A DNA stretch of 12,802 nucleotides. Origin: Pseudomonadota bacterium (GTDB taxonomy: Bacteria; Pseudomonadota; Gammaproteobacteria; Burkholderiales; Gallionellaceae). Below are positions 7,979-12,802 of the stretch, one piece after another. Numbering within the stretch: the first letter of the stretch is position 1; the number at the start of each line of letters is the position of its first letter. Made by a program: the position numbers and the translations under genes. The stretch is taken from the NCBI GenBank assembly GCA_021847165.1, contig JAJZUH010000042.1:1-12802 (forward strand). Direction: 5' to 3'. The notes beneath the pieces were generated by a model. The model had not been told where the DNA came from, did not search any database, and worked only from the letters and a program-made list of their open reading frames with translations.

Positions 7979-8005
7979 AAAAGGGCTGGCATGCGCCAGC
8001 CCTTT
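7979..8005 (-). terminator. Probable intrinsic terminator or attenuating hairpin between gap and pgk
   Basis: A perfect 8-bp stem GGGCTGGC/GCCAGCCC (7983-7990 with 7995-8002) has a four-base loop and is extended by three A-T pairs. On the minus strand it is followed by TTTTAGCTTT, a broken T tract. It begins 12 bases after the gap stop codon. Since pgk, pyk and fba continue on the same strand, it probably terminates only part of the transcripts, or marks a processing point that stabilises the gap mRNA end. Confidence 0.65.
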
Positions 8006-8016
8006 ATCGAAACGAA

Positions 8017-9048
<1,032 letters not shown>

Positions 9049-9084
9049 TTATTGAGCGCTTGACCGTCTATTCCATATGCTGCG

Positions 9085-9108
9085 GCGGGACCATTCCCGG
9101 GGTCCCGC
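9085..9108 (-). other. Hairpin in the tkt-gap intergenic region, no T tract
   Basis: GCGGGACC (9085-9092) pairs perfectly with GGTCCCGC (9101-9108) across an eight-base loop. No T run follows on either strand, so it is not a standard intrinsic terminator. In the 114-base tkt-gap gap it might protect the 3' end of a processed tkt message, shape the gap leader, or form part of a regulatory site. The rest of the gap is AT-rich near the gap ribosome site. I see no convincing sigma-70 promoter for gap there. Confidence 0.5.
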
Positions 9109-9132
9109 GCCAGCCTGGCTGCGTCTTGGCGC

Positions 9133-11151
9133 TTAGCCAACCACTTTTTTTACTGTACCAACGACGTTTTCCACCGTGAAGCCGAAGTGCTTGAACAACT
9201 CGGGGGCCGGTGCGGATTCGCCGAAGCAGTCCATGCCGATCACGGCGCCTTCCAGGCCGACATACTTGTACCAGAGGCCGGTCACGCCAGCCTCGACGGC
9301 CACGCGCTTGATGCCCTTGGGCAATACGCTGTCCTTGTAGGCCTGGTCCTGGCGGTCGAACACGTTGGTCGAGGGCATCGACACCACGCGCACATTGATA
9401 CCTTCTGCGGCCAATGCGGTCTGGGCTTTCATTGCCAGGTCCACTTCGGAGCCGGTCGCGATGATGACGGCTTGCGGCTTGCCGCCGGCTGCTTCAGACA
9501 GCACATACGCACCCTTGCGGATGTTTTCGATCTGCTTCGCGTCGCGTTTCTGGAAAGCCAGATTCTGACGGCTGAAAATCAAGGAAGACGGGCCAGTCTT
9601 GCGCTCGACCGCGCATACCCATGACACCATCGACTCGACGGTGTCGCACGGACGCCAGGTGTCCATGTTGGGGATGTAGCGCAGGGTCGTGGTCTGCTCG
9701 ACCGGCTGGTGAGTCGGGCCGTCTTCGCCCAGACCGATGGAGTCGTGGGTAAACACATAGATCACGCGCTGCTTCATCAGGGCCGACATGCGCAAGGCAT
9801 TGCGGGCATATTCCGAGAACATCAGGAAGGTACCGCCGAACGGCAGCAGGCCGCCATGTAAGGCCATGCCGTTCATGATGTGCGACATGCCGAATTCGCG
9901 CACGCCGTAGCTGATGTAGTTGCCGGGCTTCTTGCCGTGCACATGATGCGCGCCGGTCCAGTTGGTCAGGTTGGAACCGGTCAGGTCGGCGGAACCGCCG
10001 AGGAATTCAGGCAATGCCGGAACCAGTGCGTTGATCGCGTTCTGCGAAGCCTTGCGGGTGGCAATGGTCTCGCCCTTCTCGTTGACAGCGGCGATGGCCT
10101 TGGCGGCATGTTCGGCCCAGTTGGCCGGCAGGTCGCCGTTCATGCGGCGCTCGAATTCGGCAGCTTCTTTCGGGTAGGCCTTCTTGTATTCGGCAAACTT
10201 GTTGTTCCACAGTTTTTCCAGGCCTTCGCCCTTGGTGCGCGCATCCCATGCCTCGTACACATGCTTGGGAATCTCGAACGGAGGATATTTCCAGCCGATG
10301 TGTTCGCGCGTCGCCTGAACTTCCGCGTCGCCCAGTGCGGCGCCGTGCACATCGTGCGTACCGGCCTTGTTCGGGGAACCAACGCCAATGATGGTCTTGC
10401 AGCAGATCAGCGTAGGCTTGTCGGTAACGGCCTTGGCCGCAACGATGGCTTTATTGATCTCGTCCGGGTCGTGGCCTTGCACGTCGGCAATGACATGCCA
10501 GCCGTAGGCCTCGAAACGTTTGGCGGTGTCATCGGTATACCAGCCGTCGATATGCCCATCGATGGAGATATTGTTGTCGTCCCAGAAGGCGATCAGCTTG
10601 CCCAGGCCCCAGGTACCGGCCAGCGCGCAGGCTTCGTGCGAAATGCCCTCCATCATGCAGCCGTCGCCCATAAATACATAAGTATGGTGGTTGACGATCT
10701 CGTGTCCCGGCTTGTTGAATTCGTTGGCCAGCAACTTCTCGGCCATTGCCATGCCGACTGCGTTGGTGATGCCCTGGCCAAGCGGGCCGGTGGTCGTTTC
10801 GACGCCGACGGTGTAGCCATACTCGGGGTGACCCGGCGTCTTGGAATGCATCTGGCGGAAACGCTTCAGTTCGTCAATCGGCAGGTCGTAGCCGGTCAGG
10901 TGCAGCAATGCATAGATCAGCATCGAACCGTGGCCGTTTGATTGTACGAAACGGTCGCGGTCGAACCACTTGGGGTTGGCAGGGTTGTGGCGCAGGTGGT
11001 GATTCCACAACACTTCGGCGATCTCTGCCATGCCCATTGGCGCACCTGGATGACCGGAATTGGCCTTTTGTACGGCATCCACCGCCAGCATGCGGATCGC
11101 GCCGGTGATGTCATTGAATTTCGGGGGGGTTACATTACGTGCCGCAGCCAT
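9133..11151 (-). CDS. tkt: Transketolase (CbbT)
   Basis: The thiamine-diphosphate enzyme moves two-carbon units between sugar phosphates, making xylulose 5-phosphate for RuBP regeneration. I place the start at the ATG at 11151 (672 residues). AGGAGG at 11164-11159 sits seven bases upstream and the protein then begins MAAARN. A longer frame from an ATG at 11172 would add seven residues, two codons of which overlap this ribosome site, and has no good site of its own. Motifs: [12 protein letters not shown] (32-43), GPLGQG (122-127), the ThDP/metal motif GDGCMMEG...DDNNISIDG (162-199), the catalytic glutamate E419 in [11 protein letters not shown], and H481 in [11 protein letters not shown]. The sequence [10 protein letters not shown] lies further on. 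The length is normal. It is first in the tkt-gap-pgk-pyk-fba block. Confidence 0.97.
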   Translation of the reverse strand: MAAARNVTPPKFNDITGAIRMLAVDAVQKANSGHPGAPMGMAEIAEVLWNHHLRHNPANPKWFDRDRFVQSNGHGSMLIYALLHLTGYDLPIDELKRFRQMHSKTPGHPEYGYTVGVETTTGPLGQGITNAVGMAMAEKLLANEFNKPGHEIVNHHTYVFMGDGCMMEGISHEACALAGTWGLGKLIAFWDDNNISIDGHIDGWYTDDTAKRFEAYGWHVIADVQGHDPDEINKAIVAAKAVTDKPTLICCKTIIGVGSPNKAGTHDVHGAALGDAEVQATREHIGWKYPPFEIPKHVYEAWDARTKGEGLEKLWNNKFAEYKKAYPKEAAEFERRMNGDLPANWAEHAAKAIAAVNEKGETIATRKASQNAINALVPALPEFLGGSADLTGSNLTNWTGAHHVHGKKPGNYISYGVREFGMSHIMNGMALHGGLLPFGGTFLMFSEYARNALRMSALMKQRVIYVFTHDSIGLGEDGPTHQPVEQTTTLRYIPNMDTWRPCDTVESMVSWVCAVERKTGPSSLIFSRQNLAFQKRDAKQIENIRKGAYVLSEAAGGKPQAVIIATGSEVDLAMKAQTALAAEGINVRVVSMPSTNVFDRQDQAYKDSVLPKGIKRVAVEAGVTGLWYKYVGLEGAVIGMDCFGESAPAPELFKHFGFTVENVVGTVKKVVG

Positions 11152-11158
11152 TTTCCTG

Positions 11159-11164
11159 CCTCCT
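11159..11164 (-). promoter_or_regulatory. Shine-Dalgarno that sets the tkt start
   Basis: AGGAGG on the minus strand, a full consensus match, lies seven bases before the ATG at 11151. It overlaps the coding part of the longer reading frame from 11172, so the shorter product is favoured. Confidence 0.85.
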
Positions 11165-11213
11165 AAAAACATCCCTAATAAAAACCGAATTATTTTTGCA
11201 ACGAAAGGCGCTG

Positions 11214-11243
11214 ATTATGCCTTAACGGCTCGCCGTTGGGCAA
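11214..11243 (-). promoter_or_regulatory. Putative sigma-70 promoter for tkt
   Basis: On the minus strand TTGCCC (11243-11238, four of six) and CATAAT (11219-11214, five of six) are separated by 18 bases. Transcription would start near 11207 and give a leader of about 55 bases containing the tkt Shine-Dalgarno. The palindrome AACGGC-TC-GCCGTT (11224-11237) fills most of the spacer. No T-tract terminator is seen between the response regulator stop and this point, so read-through from the upstream pair is also possible. Confidence 0.35.
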
Positions 11244-11250
11244 CAACGGC
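11224..11250. repeat. Triple AACGGC/GCCGTT inverted repeats upstream of tkt
   Basis: AACGGC (11224-11229), its reverse complement GCCGTT (11232-11237) and AACGGC again (11245-11250) lie in the 126-base gap between the response regulator and tkt. The middle copy can pair with either neighbour, so as RNA there are two mutually exclusive stems, and as DNA there are two adjacent palindromic sites. The set overlaps the -35 and spacer of the putative tkt promoter. Confidence 0.5.
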
Positions 11251-11277
11251 AAGTCTTCGAGTCCGGGCGCGTTTGGC

Positions 11278-11922
11278 CTATTGATGCTCGCTTGATCCCT
11301 TTTTAATGGGTTTTATCCCCAATTGTTTGAGTTTTCGGTAAAGATGGGTGCGTTCTATGCCAGCCTTCTCGGCGATGCGCGAGATGTTCCCATTCTCTTT
11401 TTTCATCTGATAGTTGAAGTACAGGCTATCGAAATGCTCTCTTGCTTCGCGCAAGGGCAAATCTAGCGGCAAAGATGTCTGTATGCAACCGTCTTTGTCG
11501 CTTTCGGTCTGGGTGGCTTGCGGCTGGCGCAGCACCGGCGCAGCGGCAGGAACGCCTTGTTGAATGGCCTTGGCCACCGTCGCCAGCAATTTCTGCAAGG
11601 CAATGGGCTTCTCCAGGAAGTCCGACGCGCCGATGCGCATCGCCTCCATCGCCGTCTCGATCGTGCCATGTCCGGACATCATGATCACCGGCATGGTGAG
11701 CAGGCCCTGCTCGACCCATTCCTTGAGCAGCGTCAGACCATCGGTATCCGGCATCCAGATATCCAGCAGCACCAGGTCGGGAGCATGGCTGGCACGAAAT
11801 TTCCGCGCCTGCTCGGCGTTCTCCGCCAGATGTATGCGATAGCCCTCATCGAACAGGATTTCGGAGAGCAATTCGCGGATGCCCACCTCATCGTCAACCA
11901 CCAGTATCTCTTTTGTAGCCAT
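11278..11922 (-). CDS. NtrX-like response regulator lacking the AAA+ domain (receiver plus Fis-type HTH)
   Basis: The protein of 214 residues starts at the ATG at 11922. Its A overlaps the last base of the kinase stop (TGATG), and GGAG lies eight bases upstream (11934-11931). A GTG one codon earlier is an alternative. The receiver domain (about 2-122) has the acidic pair in VVDDE, phospho-acceptor D54 in LLDIWMPDTDG, the conserved S in MMSGHG and K105 in LEKP. A glutamine- and proline-containing linker (about 123-155) leads to a Fis-type helix-turn-helix (about 158-203) with LREAREHF, NGNISRIAEKAGIERTHLYRKLKQLGI. Both ends resemble NtrX, but the central sigma-54-interacting ATPase (GAFTGA, Walker motifs) is absent. 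It therefore should not activate sigma-54 promoters and may act as a plain DNA-binding regulator, as RegA/PrrA/ActR proteins do. The target genes are unknown. Confidence 0.88.
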   Translation of the reverse strand: MATKEILVVDDEVGIRELLSEILFDEGYRIHLAENAEQARKFRASHAPDLVLLDIWMPDTDGLTLLKEWVEQGLLTMPVIMMSGHGTIETAMEAMRIGASDFLEKPIALQKLLATVAKAIQQGVPAAAPVLRQPQATQTESDKDGCIQTSLPLDLPLREAREHFDSLYFNYQMKKENGNISRIAEKAGIERTHLYRKLKQLGIKPIKKGSSEHQ

Positions 11923-12802
11923 CACAACATCTCCGTTTCTGTTACCGCCAGAGGCAGGATAACGCTCACACTCGTACCAGCCGCGGGCTGGCTTTCTATG
12001 GTTATTTTTCCGCCATGCTCTTCCACGATCTTTTTTACAATCGCCAGGCCCAGGCCGGTTCCCCGCTGTTTGGTCGTCATGTAGGGCTCGAACAGCCTTC
12101 CCAGCATGTGCTCCGGAATGCCGCTGCCGTTATCGCGTACCGTCAGTTTCAAGGCATTATCGGGGGTGTTCTCGGTAGACAGCACGATTTGCGGACGCGC
12201 CGTCTGTTGCAATGCGTCGTGCGCGTTCTGCAGCAGGTTGTGGATGACCTGACGCAGGCGGGTGGCATCCCCGTTCAGCAGGGTGCGTTCGGCACCGAAC
12301 TGAAGGTCGATCGGGCTGGTGTTGGCTTCGTACAGGCCCATCACCTCGTTCAACAGCTGATGCATGTCGAGCTGCACCATCCGTGCGGCAGGCGCTCGCG
12401 CATAGTTGGCGAATTCGGTAACCATATTCTTCATCGCGCCCACCTGGCTGACGATGGTCTGGGTAGCGCGTTGCACCAGCTGCGTATCGTGGTCATCCAG
12501 CTTGCCCAGCAACTTGTGTTGCAGGCGTTCTGCCGAGAGCTGTATCGGCGTAAGCGGATTTTTGATCTCGTGCGCCAGTCGCCGCGCCACCTCGCCCCAG
12601 GCTGCCTGACGCTCGGCTTGCAGCAGGTGGGTGATATCGTCGAACACCACCACAAAATTGTTGTCTTCCTCGATAGTGGACAGCCGCGTTCCCCGCAACA
12701 GCAGGATCTGGTCGCCGCCTTTGCTCATGCGCTCGATCTGCTGCCTCCATTCATATTGCGACGATTCCTCGAAACCCTGCATTACCGTATCGATAAACGA
12801 GC
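11922..12802 (-). CDS. NtrY-like sensor histidine kinase (partial, N-terminus beyond right edge)
   Basis: The frame is open to the right edge (293 codons to the stop), so the first visible Met at 12782 is not the true start. The visible part begins in a PAS-like domain (ending near VVVFDDIT). Next comes the dimerisation and phospho-acceptor domain with RRLAHEIKNPLTPIQ, whose histidine codon is at 12572-12570. The ATPase domain follows, with N box NLLQNAHDAL, G1 DNGSGIP, F box LFEPYMTTK and G2 GTGLGLAIVKKIVEEHGG. The sequence around the histidine (WGEVARRLAHEIKNPLTP) is typical of NtrY. In that family membrane segments and HAMP lie upstream, outside this window. The gene ends in TGATG, which is also the start of the response regulator, so the two are translationally coupled partners. 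The signal is unknown. NtrYX systems have been tied to nitrogen metabolism, redox or envelope functions in other bacteria. Confidence 0.9.
   Translation of the reverse strand, partial: SFIDTVMQGFEESSQYEWRQQIERMSKGGDQILLLRGTRLSTIEEDNNFVVVFDDITHLLQAERQAAWGEVARRLAHEIKNPLTPIQLSAERLQHKLLGKLDDHDTQLVQRATQTIVSQVGAMKNMVTEFANYARAPAARMVQLDMHQLLNEVMGLYEANTSPIDLQFGAERTLLNGDATRLRQVIHNLLQNAHDALQQTARPQIVLSTENTPDNALKLTVRDNGSGIPEHMLGRLFEPYMTTKQRGTGLGLAIVKKIVEEHGGKITIESQPAAGTSVSVILPLAVTETEML

Noticed and set aside
11152..11172. Longer transketolase start at 11172
   Set aside because: The extra seven residues overlap the consensus Shine-Dalgarno of the ATG at 11151, and the upstream ATG has no suitable ribosome site.
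12570..12802. Reading the kinase as a complete 286-residue protein starting at 12782
   Set aside because: The frame stays open to the window edge and the upstream codons (SFIDTV) read as part of the same PAS-like domain. NtrY-type kinases are much longer.

Overview
The window looks like a chromosomal carbon-fixation region of a chemolithoautotrophic betaproteobacterium. The closest fit is the Gallionellaceae/Thiobacillaceae/Nitrosomonadales type. The reasons are a form II RuBisCO followed by cbbQ and cbbO, a divergent LysR regulator of the CbbR type, and the block tkt-gap-pgk-pyk-fba next to an NtrYX-like two-component pair. The assignment rests on gene order and protein character only, since no rRNA or other phylogenetic marker is present. 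There are no mobile elements, tRNAs, rRNAs or CRISPR arrays, and no gene-free stretch longer than about 130 bases.

Layout: positions 1-3066 (minus strand) hold cbbO (partial, running off the left edge), cbbQ and cbbM, transcribed in the order cbbM-cbbQ-cbbO. A strong intrinsic terminator lies between cbbM and cbbQ. Positions 3067-3194 form a compact divergent promoter region with four CATAA/TTATG half-sites, including a perfect 17-bp palindrome. Positions 3195-4118 (plus strand) encode CbbR. A bidirectional terminator at 4146-4171 separates cbbR from the convergent minus-strand block fba-pyk-pgk-gap-tkt (4193-11151), which is transcribed from tkt toward fba. Positions 11278-12802 (minus strand) hold a response regulator of unusual architecture and, overlapping it by one base, the C-terminal part of an NtrY-like histidine kinase that runs off the right edge.

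How the genes work together: CbbM fixes CO2 on ribulose bisphosphate. CbbQ (AAA+ ATPase) and CbbO (whose von Willebrand A part should lie outside the window) form the activase that clears inhibitors from the enzyme. Pgk and Gap reduce 3-phosphoglycerate to triose phosphate, and Fba and Tkt carry out regeneration steps. Pyk drains fixed carbon from PEP to pyruvate. Phosphoribulokinase and fructose bisphosphatase are not in the window. CbbR probably controls cbbM and itself from the shared operator.

Most of the window is well-understood biology. The items most worth a second look are the NtrX-like regulator that has no central AAA+ domain, the detailed CbbR operator geometry with a possibly leaderless cbbR, the terminator that divides RuBisCO from its activase, and a palindromic element inside the putative tkt promoter.
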